From JALORV01 sp963702595 (GTDB taxonomy: Bacteria; Pseudomonadota; Gammaproteobacteria; Burkholderiales; Burkholderiaceae_F), in assembly GCA_963702595.1 (NCBI GenBank), contig CAVPDC010000013.1, positions 372,001 to 436,000 on the forward strand: DNA of 64,000 nt. Direction: 5' to 3'. The translations under genes and the position numbers were made by a program. Position 1 is the first letter of the stretch, and the number at the start of each line of letters is the position of its first letter. Below are positions 10,129 to 18,925 of this stretch, piece after piece. The notes under the pieces were generated by a model. That model saw nothing but the letters and a program-made list of their open reading frames with translations, ran no database searches and was not told the DNA's origin.

Positions 10129-11544
10129 ATGGCCACGGACGATTTCGTCTTCAACGGCGTCGACGCCGCGACCGGGTCGTATCTGACGCCGGCGCTGTCC
10201 TCGGAGCAGGTCGCCAAGCTCGCACAGGGCGAAGCGCTCGATGCGCGGCGCTTGGACGAACTCCGGGCGCGGCACGATGCCCAGACGGCGCAGACAATGG
10301 GTGTGCCCTGGGGCGTGGACGCGCAGGATCTCGCCCAGGCAGGCTGGGGCGTGGTGTTTGCGCAGGATGCGGACCCGCAAATCCGTAGCGCGCTCGCCGC
10401 GTTACTGCAATTGCGCGCCGAGCAGGCTGGCGCGCGCTTCAAGGAGTTCAGCGGTACCGCCGGGGTTCGAACCGACGATACGGCGCGGACCTGGCTGACC
10501 CGCCAGGGGGTCGGACCCGGTCAGCCCCAGGTGAACAAGGTGCCCTATTACCTGCTCGTCGTCGGCGATCCCGAGTCCATTTCCTTCCGCTTCCAGTACG
10601 AGCTCGGCCTGAACTACGCGGTCGGACGCATTGTCTTCGACGCCGTCGACGAATACCTCCGCTACGCGTCGACGGTCGTCACGCACGACGCCTCTGCCGC
10701 GCACGCCGCCGGCAGGAATGCGTGCTTCTTCGGCGTTCGCAATGCGGACGACCAGGCGACGACGATGAGTGCCGAACGACTGGTGGAACCGCTGGCTGCC
10801 GCACTCGAGACGACCCGCGCTGCGGCAGGCTGGAAAGTGAATCGCATGCTCGCCGCCGATGCGACCCGGACGAATCTTCGGACGCTGTTGAACGGCAACG
10901 AACCACCGGCGCTGCTGTTCACGGCGAGCCACGGCATGGGCTTTCCCAAGGGCCATGCACTCCAGGACCGTCACCAGGGCGCGCTGCTCTGCCAGGAGTG
11001 GCCAGGGCCGCGCGCGTACCACGGTGCCGTGCCGCCCGAGTTCTACTTCTCCGCCGACGATCTGTCCGATACCGCTCAGCTCGGAGGAATGGTCGCGTTC
11101 CACTTCGCCTGCTACAGCGCGGGCACACCAAAGCTGGACGACTACGCACATCGGAACAACGTGCGTGAGCAGATTGCGCCGCATGCGTTCGTCGCCGATC
11201 TGCCTCGGCGCATGCTGAGCCTGCCGGGCGGTGGGGCCCTGGCAGCGGTGGGACACGTGGAACGCGCCTGGGGCTATTCGTTCATGTGGCCCGGGGCGGG
11301 CAACCAGACCGACACGTTCGAGAATTGCCTGGGCGCACTGATGGACGGTTCACGACTCGGCCCGGCGTTGGAGGCGTTCGCTGCCAAGCACGCCGACCTG
11401 GCGGTCAACCTCAACGGCGAACTGGAGAACATCAAGTTCGGGGCGAAGCCGGATCCGATCACACTCGCGAATCTCTGGACTGCCAACAACGACGCCCGTG
11501 GCTACGTCATCATCGGCGATCCGGCGGTCCGGTTGCCGCACTGA
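10129..11544 (+). CDS. caspase/C25-like (clan CD) protease homologue
   Basis: 471 residues with no signal peptide. YYLLVVGDPESISFRF and LNYAVGRIVFD (residues 140-172) resemble the core of gingipain-type C25 domains. The putative catalytic His268 is in LLFTASHGMG and Cys328 in AFHFACYSAGTP, the spacing and setting of clan CD proteases (caspases, CHAT, C25). The C-terminal DARGYVIIGDPAVRL is also typical of this fold, where the last strand ends in a GDP-like turn. It starts 57 bases after the nSTAND gene and is probably the last gene of that operon. It is the third caspase-fold protein of the cluster. Substrate unknown; role as effector or activator protease is inference. Confidence 0.7.
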   Translation: MATDDFVFNGVDAATGSYLTPALSSEQVAKLAQGEALDARRLDELRARHDAQTAQTMGVPWGVDAQDLAQAGWGVVFAQDADPQIRSALAALLQLRAEQAGARFKEFSGTAGVRTDDTARTWLTRQGVGPGQPQVNKVPYYLLVVGDPESISFRFQYELGLNYAVGRIVFDAVDEYLRYASTVVTHDASAAHAAGRNACFFGVRNADDQATTMSAERLVEPLAAALETTRAAAGWKVNRMLAADATRTNLRTLLNGNEPPALLFTASHGMGFPKGHALQDRHQGALLCQEWPGPRAYHGAVPPEFYFSADDLSDTAQLGGMVAFHFACYSAGTPKLDDYAHRNNVREQIAPHAFVADLPRRMLSLPGGGALAAVGHVERAWGYSFMWPGAGNQTDTFENCLGALMDGSRLGPALEAFAAKHADLAVNLNGELENIKFGAKPDPITLANLWTANNDARGYVIIGDPAVRLPH

Positions 11545-11570
11545 CCGGCGCGCGGGATCGCGGCGTGATC

Positions 11571-11645
11571 TGGTGGGTGGTACAGGGTTCGAACCTGTGA
11601 CCCCTGCCGTGTGAAGGCAGTGCTCTACCGCTGAGCTAACCACCC
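11571..11645 (-). tRNA. tRNA-Val (anticodon CAC)
   Basis: 75 bases on the minus strand with full cloverleaf: acceptor stem GGGTGGT/ACCACCC, D arm GCTC-GAGC, anticodon stem CTGCC/GGCAG with loop TTCACAC (anticodon CAC), T arm ACAGG-TTCGAAC-CCTGT, discriminator A and an encoded CCA (11571-11573). The 3' end faces the CHAT/nSTAND cluster, the side on which tRNA-integrating islands lie. Confidence 0.97.
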
Positions 11646-11754
11646 CGCTTGTTCGGGAAGCGCTCGGCGAGAATCGCCGAGGGCGCGGATTATTGCATAA
11701 CAATACTCGTCGCCCGCCGCCCTACTAGCATATGCGAAGGCCCCGGAGATTCCC

Positions 11755-13281
11755 TTGAACCTCGCCTACACCCTGTTCCGCACGGCGCGCCGACTGCCGC
11801 GTGCGATTGCAGTCATCGAGCGTGATCGCACGGAGCTGTCCTACGAGCAACTCGCCACCCGGGTGCTCGATCTGGCCGGCGGGCTGCAGGCGATGGGCGT
11901 TCGCTCGGGTGACCACGTCGGCATGCTGATGAAGAACTGCGCTCAGTATGTCGAGCTGTTGTACGCGTGCTGGGCGATCGGTGCCTGCGCGATTCCGATC
12001 AATGCCCGGCTGCACGCACGCGAGGTCGCCTACATCCTCGACGATGCGCGTGCGCGCTTGTGCTTCATCACGGCGGAGGCCGAGACGGCAGGCGTCGATG
12101 CCGCGCGCACGGGCGGCCGACCTGATTACATCGACGTCGATGGCGGCGACTATCGCCGCCTGTTCAAGTCGGGTGCGGTGTCGCCGCGCCGCGAATCGAG
12201 CGTGAACGAATCGGCCTGGCTTTTTTACACCAGCGGCACGACCGGCCGGCCGAAGGGCGTCGTGCTGACTCACCGCAACTTGCTCGCGATGACGCTAAAT
12301 TACCTCGCGGACGTTGATCGCGCCGAGGTCGGCGACCACCTGCTGCATGCCGCGCCCATGTCACACGGCTCCGGTCTCTACACGATTCCGAATATTGCGG
12401 TCGGCGCAACGCAGCTGATCCCGGCGACAAGGGGCTTCGACATCGACGAGCTGCAGCACATCCTCGCCTACACACCGGCCACGAAGTTCTTCGCCGCGCC
12501 GACGATGGTGATGCGACTGGTCGATGCCTATGCGGCACGCGGCACTGCGCCGGCGCACCTGAAGTTGATCATCTACGGCGGTGGACCGATGTATGTCGCC
12601 GACAGCCTGCGCGCGCTCGATGTTCTCGGACCGCGCCTGGTGCAGATCTACGGCCAGGGCGAATCGCCGATGACGATCACAGTGCTGACGGCTGCCGAAC
12701 ACGTCGACGACCACGATGGCCGCCGCGTCGAACGCGTCGGCTCGGTCGGGCGCGCCCAGGTAGGCGTCGAGGTTGCAGTGCTGGACGAGCACGATCGGCC
12801 GGTGTCGGCCGACGCAATCGGCGAGGTCTGCGTGCGCGGTGACACTGTCATGGCGGGCTACCTGCACAACCCCCAGGCCACGGCTGAGGCACTGCGCAGC
12901 GGCTGGCTGCACACTGGTGACCTCGGCCGCTTCGATGGCGCGGGTTACCTGACGCTGGTCGACCGCAGCAAGGACCTCATCATCTCGGGCGGATCGAACA
13001 TCTATCCGCGTGAGGTCGAGGAAGTGCTGCTGATGCACCCGGCCGTGAAGGAAGCCGCCGTCATCGGCGAACCGCATCCCGAGTGGGGCGAGGCCGTCGT
13101 CGCCGTGCTGGTGAAGGAAGCAGGCCATACACCGGACGAAAAGGAATTGGACCTTTTCTGCCTCGAGCGCATCGCCCGGTTCAAGCGGCCGAAGCGCTAT
13201 GTGTTCGTCGACGAACTGCCGAAGAACGCGACCGGCAAGGTGCTGAAGCGCGAGCTGCGCGGCAAGATCACGCCGACATAG
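11755..13281 (+). CDS. AMP-dependent acyl-CoA synthetase (fatty-acid CoA ligase family)
   Basis: 508 residues of the adenylate-forming ANL superfamily; it should activate a carboxylic acid as acyl-AMP and transfer it to CoA. Motifs: P-loop-like FYTSGTTGRPKGVVLTHRN (about residues 157-175), YGQGESPM, the hinge/AMP motif WLHTGDLGRFD and the catalytic-lysine region PKNATGKVLKRELRGK at the C-terminus. The start is a TTG preceded by GGAG seven bases upstream. The chain-length specificity cannot be read; the size and SGGSNIYPREVEEVL segment fit medium- or long-chain or aromatic acid ligases. Its last 14 bases overlap the 3' end of dnaQ on the other strand. Confidence 0.88.
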   Translation: MNLAYTLFRTARRLPRAIAVIERDRTELSYEQLATRVLDLAGGLQAMGVRSGDHVGMLMKNCAQYVELLYACWAIGACAIPINARLHAREVAYILDDARARLCFITAEAETAGVDAARTGGRPDYIDVDGGDYRRLFKSGAVSPRRESSVNESAWLFYTSGTTGRPKGVVLTHRNLLAMTLNYLADVDRAEVGDHLLHAAPMSHGSGLYTIPNIAVGATQLIPATRGFDIDELQHILAYTPATKFFAAPTMVMRLVDAYAARGTAPAHLKLIIYGGGPMYVADSLRALDVLGPRLVQIYGQGESPMTITVLTAAEHVDDHDGRRVERVGSVGRAQVGVEVAVLDEHDRPVSADAIGEVCVRGDTVMAGYLHNPQATAEALRSGWLHTGDLGRFDGAGYLTLVDRSKDLIISGGSNIYPREVEEVLLMHPAVKEAAVIGEPHPEWGEAVVAVLVKEAGHTPDEKELDLFCLERIARFKRPKRYVFVDELPKNATGKVLKRELRGKITPT

Positions 13282-13975
13282 CGGCTGCGCGCCATACGGG
13301 CGGTGCCTTGGCATCCTTCTCGATGCCGGCGAGCACGGCCTCGTGTGCGGCGATCTCGTCGGCGGTGGCAGCGACCACGACCAACTCGCCGGGATCGACC
13401 GGCCCGTAGCTCGCCAGCAGGCCTTCGTCGGCAAGTACGTCGATCGTCAGGCTGTCCTGCCCCCGCGTCATTGCAAGATAGACCTCGGCCAGCAGCCCGG
13501 CGTCCAGCAGCGCACCATGCAGCGTGCGGTGGGCGTTCGAGACCTGGTAGCGCTCGCACAGCGCGTCGAGCGAGTTGCGCTTGCCCGGATGCTGCTCGCG
13601 CGCCAGTTGCAGCGAATCCGTCACCTTCGTGCAGTGTTGCGCGAATGACGGGCGCCCTAGCCGCCCGAGTTCGGCATCGAGAAACTCGAGGTCGAACGCG
13701 GCGTTGTGAATGATGACCTCTGCGTCCTTCACGAACGCGAGCAGGTCGTCGACGATCTCGACGAACTTCGGCTTGTCCTCAAGGAAGTGTCGCGTCAGGC
13801 CGTGCACAGCAAGCGCGCCTTCATCGCTGTCGCGCTCCGGGTTCACGTATTGGTGAAAGCGGCTCTCCGTGATGCGCCGGCCAACGACTTCGATCGCACC
13901 GACCTCGATGATGCGGTGGCCTTCCTTGGCTTCGAGACCGGTGGTCTCGGTATCGAGTACGACCAGCCGGGTCAT
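13268..13975 (-). CDS. dnaQ: DNA polymerase III epsilon subunit (3'-5' exonuclease)
   Basis: 235 residues from the ATG at 13975; a longer frame upstream runs into the RND gene and is not credible. Exo I is LVVLDTETTG, Exo II IIHNAAFDLEFLDAEL, and Exo III NAHRTLHGALLDAGLLAEVYL, so the DEDDh catalytic residues are present. It is the proofreading subunit of the replicative polymerase. In many proteobacteria dnaQ sits next to rnhA; here an RND efflux operon lies between them. It begins only 4 bases after the RND permease stop, so it may be read through from that operon. Confidence 0.95.
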   Translation of the reverse strand: MTRLVVLDTETTGLEAKEGHRIIEVGAIEVVGRRITESRFHQYVNPERDSDEGALAVHGLTRHFLEDKPKFVEIVDDLLAFVKDAEVIIHNAAFDLEFLDAELGRLGRPSFAQHCTKVTDSLQLAREQHPGKRNSLDALCERYQVSNAHRTLHGALLDAGLLAEVYLAMTRGQDSLTIDVLADEGLLASYGPVDPGELVVVAATADEIAAHEAVLAGIEKDAKAPPVWRAAAMSA

Positions 13976-13979
13976 CCCG

Positions 13980-16900
13980 CTACTCGGCTCCGGCTGCGTG
14001 GCGCGAAGGCTCGGCCACCGGCGCACCGACTTGTTCCTCGCCGTCGTGGTGATGGTGATGCGTGCCCATCCAGCGGCCCAGCCACTGCTCCATCAGCGTG
14101 TACATCGTTGGAACGACGTACAGCGTCAGCAGCGTGCCGAAGCTCATGCCGCCGACGATGACCCAGCCGATCTGGATGCGGCTTTCGGCGCCGGCACCGA
14201 CCGACATTGCCAGCGGCACCGCGCCGAGCACCATCGCGCCGGTGGTCATCAGGATCGGCCGCAGCCGCATTTCGGCCGCGTGCTTGACCGCCTCGACGAT
14301 GCCCTGCCCGCGTTCCTGCAGCTGGTTGGCGAACTCGACGATCAGGATGCCGTGCTTGGTGATGAGTCCTACCAGCGTGATGATCCCGATCTGGCTGTAG
14401 ATATTCCAGGTGCCGCCGGTCACCCACAGCGCGAACAACGCGCCTGTCATCGACAGCGGCACCGACAGCATGATGACGAACGGGTCGGCGAAGCTCTCGA
14501 ACTGCGCGGCCAGCACCAGGTAGATGAACACCAGTGCCAGCACGAAGGTCAGGTAGATCGAGCCCTGCGAGGCGCGGAACTCGCGCGAGACGCCATCGAG
14601 ATCGGTCTGCGCACCCTGCGGCAGCACCCGCTTGGCCGTTTCGTCCATCATCTTCAGCGCATCGCCGAGTGCGTAGCCCGGAGCCACCTGACCGCTGATG
14701 GTGACCGAGCGCAGCCGCTGGAAGTGGTTGAGCGACTGCGGCGACACGCCCTCGACGACGTCGACCACATTGGCGAGCTGCACCATGGTGCCGTCGCGCC
14801 CGCGCACGTAGATGTCGCTGATGTCGTTGGGCCGGCTGCGATCGCGCGGTGCCACCTGCACGATCACGTCGTACTGCTCGCCGTCCTTCTTGAAGCGCGT
14901 GACCTGGCGGCCGCCAAGCATGGTCTGCAGCGTGCGGCCGACGGTTTCCACCGAGACGCCGAGGTCACCCAGCTTGTCGCGATTGACCGCCACCTTCAGC
15001 TCGGGCGTATTGAGCCGCAGGTCGGACTGCGGGCTCACCACGATGCCCGTCTTGCTGATCTCGGCGATGAAGTTCTGCACGATCCGATCGAGCTCGGGAT
15101 ACGACACCTGCGCCATGATCACGTACTCGATCGGCAGGGAGCGCGGCGATTGCCCGAGCGACGGCGGATTGACCGCGAAGCCGATCACGCCCGGCAGTTG
15201 CTGGAATTTGGTGTTCAGCTCGCGCGCGATGTCCTGCTGCTTGCGGGTGCGCTCTTCCCACGGCTTCAGCCGCAGGATTGCATTGCCGAAGTCCACCGTC
15301 GGAAAGCCGGCGACCGCGTTGTAGGCGGACGCCTCGGGAATGGTGTCGTAATAGCTTTCGACGGCACGCAGCTGTTCCGAGGTGTACTGCACCGTCGAAC
15401 CGGGGGGCGACTGCAACCGCCCGAAGATGACGCCGCGGTCCTCCAGCGGTGCCAGCTCGGAGCGCAGCAGCGAGAAGAAGAGGCCCCCGAGACCGGCGAC
15501 CACGGCCCACACGATGACCACGACCCAACGGCGGTCCAGGACCCAAGCCAGCGAGCGTGAGTACCCGCGCGTCAGGCTGTTGAGCCAGCCCTCGATCAAC
15601 GTGAACAGCCGGCCGTGCTTCGGCTCGTGCTTGAGCAGCTTGCTGCACATCATCGGCGACAGCGTCAGCGCAACGAAACCCGACACCAGCACTGCCCCGG
15701 CCAGCGCCAGAGCGAACTCGATGAACAGCCGCCCGGTGCGCCCGGTCGCGAACGCCAGCGGCGCGTAGACGGCAGTCAGCGTCAGCGTCATTGCGACCAC
15801 CGCGAAGCCAATTTCCTTGATGCCCTTGACCGAGGCGGCCACCCGGTCCATGCCTTCCTCGATGTTGCGGTAGATGTTTTCCAGCACGACGATCGCATCG
15901 TCGACGACCAGGCCGATCGCCAGCACCATCGCCAATAGCGTCAGCGTGTTGATCGTGAAGCCGAACACATACATCAGCGCGAACGAGCCCACCAGCGACA
16001 ATGGAATCGTCACTAGCGGAATCAGTGTCGCCCGCAGGTTGCGCAGGAAGAAGAAGATCACCAGCACCACCAGGATGACGGCCTCGCCGATGGTCTTGAA
16101 CACCGATTCGATCGAACGGTCGATAAACACCGAGGAGTCGTAGGCGATGTTGATCCGCATCCCCTCCGGCAACGTCTCGTTGATCTTGTCGACCTCGGCC
16201 CGCAGCGAACGCGACAGCTCGAGAGGATTGCCGGTGGCCTGCTTGACCAGGCCCATGTTGACCGAGGGTTCGCCGCGGAAGCGTGCGATGACGCGCTCTT
16301 CGGCCGGTCCGACCGCGACCTCGGCGACGTCGCGCAGCCGCACGGGGTAGCCTCTTGAGACCGCGACGATCAGGTTCTCGAACTGCTCGCGCGTGCTGAC
16401 GTCGGTGGCCGCGACGATCGGGAACTCGCGCTGGGCCGACTCGATGCGGCCCGAGGGCAACTCGATATTCTGGCGGCGCAGCGCATCTTCGACGTCGCCC
16501 GGCGTCAGCCGGTAGGCGGCGAGCCGATCGCGGTCGACGTTGATCCGCATCGACGTTTTGCGCTCGCCGAAGATCCAGACGTCGGCAGCACCGGGCAGCA
16601 CCGACAGTCGCGGCTTGACGTAGCGGTTCAGGTAGTCGGAAACCTCCAGCGGCGTCTTGTTGCCAGCGGTTACCGCCATCCAGATCACCGGGAAGGAATC
16701 CGCTTCGACCTTGGCGATCACCGGCTCGTCGACGTTGTCCGGCAGGCGCGCACGCACGCGCGCCACCTTGTCGCGCACATCGGCTGCGGCGGAATCGGGG
16801 TCGCGCGTTATGCGGAAGCGCACGTTGATGTTGCTGCGCTCGGAGCGACTGGACGAGGTCAGCAGCTCGACTCCCTCGATCCCGGCCAGCGAGTCTTCCA

Positions 16901-17099
16901 GCACCTTGGTGATCTGCGATTCGATCACGTCGGCCGACGCGCCCGGATAGGTGGTCGACACGCTGACAATCGGCTCGTCGATCTTCGGGTACTCGCGAAC
17001 CGCCAGCCGCGAGTAGGAGATCAGGCCGATCACAAGCACCAGCAGCGACAGCACCGTCGAGAGGACAGGGCGGCGGATGCACAGTTCGAACAGACTCAT
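13980..17099 (-). CDS. RND multidrug efflux permease (AcrB/MexB-like)
   Basis: 1039 residues from ATG 17099 (MSLFELCIRRPVLSTVLSLL), the normal family length. First transmembrane helix immediately after the start, periplasmic porter/docking domains, then the TM4 proton relay pair in IGLVVDDAIVVLENIYRN and the second half ending with helices around VFIYLVLAAQFESF. The C-terminus is histidine-rich (HHHHHDGEEQ), a possible metal-binding tail not typical of AcrB. It would export hydrophobic drugs or metabolites together with the adaptor encoded 22 bases upstream and an outer-membrane channel not present in this window. The divergent + strand frames over this gene are artefacts of high GC. Confidence 0.95.
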   Translation of the reverse strand: MSLFELCIRRPVLSTVLSLLVLVIGLISYSRLAVREYPKIDEPIVSVSTTYPGASADVIESQITKVLEDSLAGIEGVELLTSSSRSERSNINVRFRITRDPDSAAADVRDKVARVRARLPDNVDEPVIAKVEADSFPVIWMAVTAGNKTPLEVSDYLNRYVKPRLSVLPGAADVWIFGERKTSMRINVDRDRLAAYRLTPGDVEDALRRQNIELPSGRIESAQREFPIVAATDVSTREQFENLIVAVSRGYPVRLRDVAEVAVGPAEERVIARFRGEPSVNMGLVKQATGNPLELSRSLRAEVDKINETLPEGMRINIAYDSSVFIDRSIESVFKTIGEAVILVVLVIFFFLRNLRATLIPLVTIPLSLVGSFALMYVFGFTINTLTLLAMVLAIGLVVDDAIVVLENIYRNIEEGMDRVAASVKGIKEIGFAVVAMTLTLTAVYAPLAFATGRTGRLFIEFALALAGAVLVSGFVALTLSPMMCSKLLKHEPKHGRLFTLIEGWLNSLTRGYSRSLAWVLDRRWVVVIVWAVVAGLGGLFFSLLRSELAPLEDRGVIFGRLQSPPGSTVQYTSEQLRAVESYYDTIPEASAYNAVAGFPTVDFGNAILRLKPWEERTRKQQDIARELNTKFQQLPGVIGFAVNPPSLGQSPRSLPIEYVIMAQVSYPELDRIVQNFIAEISKTGIVVSPQSDLRLNTPELKVAVNRDKLGDLGVSVETVGRTLQTMLGGRQVTRFKKDGEQYDVIVQVAPRDRSRPNDISDIYVRGRDGTMVQLANVVDVVEGVSPQSLNHFQRLRSVTISGQVAPGYALGDALKMMDETAKRVLPQGAQTDLDGVSREFRASQGSIYLTFVLALVFIYLVLAAQFESFADPFVIMLSVPLSMTGALFALWVTGGTWNIYSQIGIITLVGLITKHGILIVEFANQLQERGQGIVEAVKHAAEMRLRPILMTTGAMVLGAVPLAMSVGAGAESRIQIGWVIVGGMSFGTLLTLYVVPTMYTLMEQWLGRWMGTHHHHHDGEEQVGAPVAEPSRHAAGAE

Positions 17100-17121
17100 C
17101 GCAGTCTCCGCGGAGGGGCGC

Positions 17122-18345
17122 TCAGGACGAACCGCTGCCCTTGGGCCCGTCGGACTTCGGCGCAACGCCGCTCGCCGGCGCGGGTTCGGCTTTGGGTGAT
17201 GCCGCCTTGGCGGCATCCGTACCGGCAGGCGCGCCCGACAGCACGCGCACCGGCTGGCCGTCGCGAGAAAGCCGCATGCCTGCGGTCACCACCTGGTCCC
17301 CGGCGGCCAGTCCCTGCAGGATCTCGACCTTGGCATCGCGCCGCACGCCGATCGTTACCGGCACGCGCCGCGCCGCGCCGTCGACCACCTTGTAGACATA
17401 GAACTCACCGCCCTGCGGCACGATCGACTCCTCCGGCACCAGCAGAGCATCGGTGCGCTCGCCAACTATCACGCGCACGCGCACGAACATGCCCGGTCGC
17501 AGCTTGCCGCTGGTGTTCTCGAGCAACGCGCGGATTTCAAGCGAGCGGCCGTCGGCATCCACTTTCGGGTTGATCGCTTCGATGCGCCCTTGCCAACGTT
17601 CATTGGGAAGCGCGTCAGCGACCACCTCGATCATCTGGCCCACGCGGACCAGCGAGTAATTGCGTTCGGGCAGGCGAAAATCGACCTTGAGGATGCGCAA
17701 ATCCTCGACGTTCACGAGATCGGTGCCGTCCTTGACGTAGTCGCCGAGGCTGACATTGCGTATGCCGACCGATCCGTCGAACGGCGCAACGATGCGCATC
17801 TTGGAAAGCCGGGCCTGCGCCAGCTTCAGTTTGGCTTCCGCCACCTGCGTGTTCGACGCGGCGGTCTCCTGAGCACTGGAACTGATGAACTTGCGGCTGG
17901 CGAGGTCCTCGCTGCGCTTGAGGTTCGACAGCGCGAGGTCGTACTCCGCTTTCATCTGCGCGACCTCGGCTTCGTTGAGGGTCGCGTCAAGCGCGACCAG
18001 CAGCTGGCCCTTGCGCACAGTCTGGCCGTCCTTGAAGCCGATCGCGGCGATGCGGCCGGACACCTCCGGACGCAGGATCACGCTTTCGTTCGAGCGCAGC
18101 GATCCAACTGCCTGCAGGTCTTCCTTCACCGTGGTCGGCCTGAGTTGCACCACCTCGACGGGAGTCGGACCGCCGGACCCTCCCTTGGCGGCCGCCTTGC
18201 TGTCGCCCTTGACCTCGGCCTTCGCTTCGACCTTGCCTCCGGCCACCGACATCGGCCTCGGCGTGAGCAGGTCACGCGCGAAATAGCTGCCCGCCGAAAC
18301 GGCGAGCAACACGCCGATCGCAATGATCGTGACTCGGTGCTTCAT
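17122..18345 (-). CDS. RND efflux periplasmic adaptor (membrane fusion protein)
   Basis: 407 residues. A membrane anchor (residues 5-25, TIIAIGVLLAVSAGSYF), a Lys/Ala/Gly-rich linker, then the biotinyl-lipoyl half (VILRPEVSGRIAAIGFKDGQTVRKGQLLVALD), a helical hairpin, and the second lipoyl half with APFDGSVGIRNVSLGDYV, followed by beta-barrel and membrane-proximal domains. It bridges the RND permease to an outer-membrane factor. First gene of a two-gene operon with the permease; a TolC-like gene is absent. The C-terminal tail is Pro/Ala/Lys/Gly-rich. Confidence 0.94.
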   Translation of the reverse strand: MKHRVTIIAIGVLLAVSAGSYFARDLLTPRPMSVAGGKVEAKAEVKGDSKAAAKGGSGGPTPVEVVQLRPTTVKEDLQAVGSLRSNESVILRPEVSGRIAAIGFKDGQTVRKGQLLVALDATLNEAEVAQMKAEYDLALSNLKRSEDLASRKFISSSAQETAASNTQVAEAKLKLAQARLSKMRIVAPFDGSVGIRNVSLGDYVKDGTDLVNVEDLRILKVDFRLPERNYSLVRVGQMIEVVADALPNERWQGRIEAINPKVDADGRSLEIRALLENTSGKLRPGMFVRVRVIVGERTDALLVPEESIVPQGGEFYVYKVVDGAARRVPVTIGVRRDAKVEILQGLAAGDQVVTAGMRLSRDGQPVRVLSGAPAGTDAAKAASPKAEPAPASGVAPKSDGPKGSGSS

Positions 18346-18436
18346 CGGAAACTGGCTTTGACGGAGGGACGGAGGGCGAAGCGCAGAAGCGCGACTTTAA
18401 CATCCGTGCCTCGCGTGCTAAGGGCTGATCAGCACG

Positions 18437-18925
18437 CTAGGACAACGAATCGACCCCGCGGTTCGCCAGTTCGTCAGCCCGTTCGTTGCCGTCGTGCCCG
18501 GCATGGCCCTTGACCCAGCGCCAATCGATGTCGTGACGGGCCGCCGCGGCCTGCAACTGCTCCCACAGGTCGGCATTCTTCACAGGCTTCTTGTCCGCCG
18601 TTTTCCAGCCACGCCGTATCCAGTTCGGCAGCCACTCGGTGATGCCAAGCTGCACATACTTCGAGTCGGTGTGCAGCACGACGCGGCAGCGACGCTTCAA
18701 AGACGAGAGTGCCTGGATCACCGCTGTCAGTTCCATGCGATTGTTGGTGGTCGCAGCCTCGCCGCCGAACAATTCTCGCTCGTGGTCGCCGTACTTGAGC
18801 AGTGCGCCCCAGCCGCCCGGCCCGGGATTGCCCTTGCAGGCGCCGTCGGTCCAGATCTCGACGCTGGCCACCGCGGGCTCACCCGCATGCCCGGAGGTGA
18901 GCGCAACGCTCTTCGCGTGCCTCAT
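18437..18925 (-). CDS. rnhA: ribonuclease HI
   Basis: 162 residues; cleaves RNA in RNA-DNA hybrids. The four metal-binding acids are visible in EIWTDGACKGNPGPGGWG (Asp), NNRMELTA (Glu), VVLHTDSKYV (Asp) and GHDGNERADELA (Asp), with the handle region WIRRGWKTADKKPVKN. The N-terminus carries about 20 extra residues before VEIWTDG; an internal GTG could be the true start. Its start overlaps the stop of the methyltransferase gene by 4 bases (ATGA), so the two are translationally coupled. Confidence 0.95.
   Translation of the reverse strand: MRHAKSVALTSGHAGEPAVASVEIWTDGACKGNPGPGGWGALLKYGDHERELFGGEAATTNNRMELTAVIQALSSLKRRCRVVLHTDSKYVQLGITEWLPNWIRRGWKTADKKPVKNADLWEQLQAAAARHDIDWRWVKGHAGHDGNERADELANRGVDSLS

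Noticed and set aside
11181..11540. Direct repeat of the tRNA-Val end as an att site
   Set aside because: No copy of the tRNA 3' sequence was found in the window outside the tRNA itself.
13869..15560. A 563-codon plus-strand frame
   Set aside because: It lies antisense to the RND permease and dnaQ and is His/Arg/Asp-rich without motifs; typical shadow of a high-GC gene.
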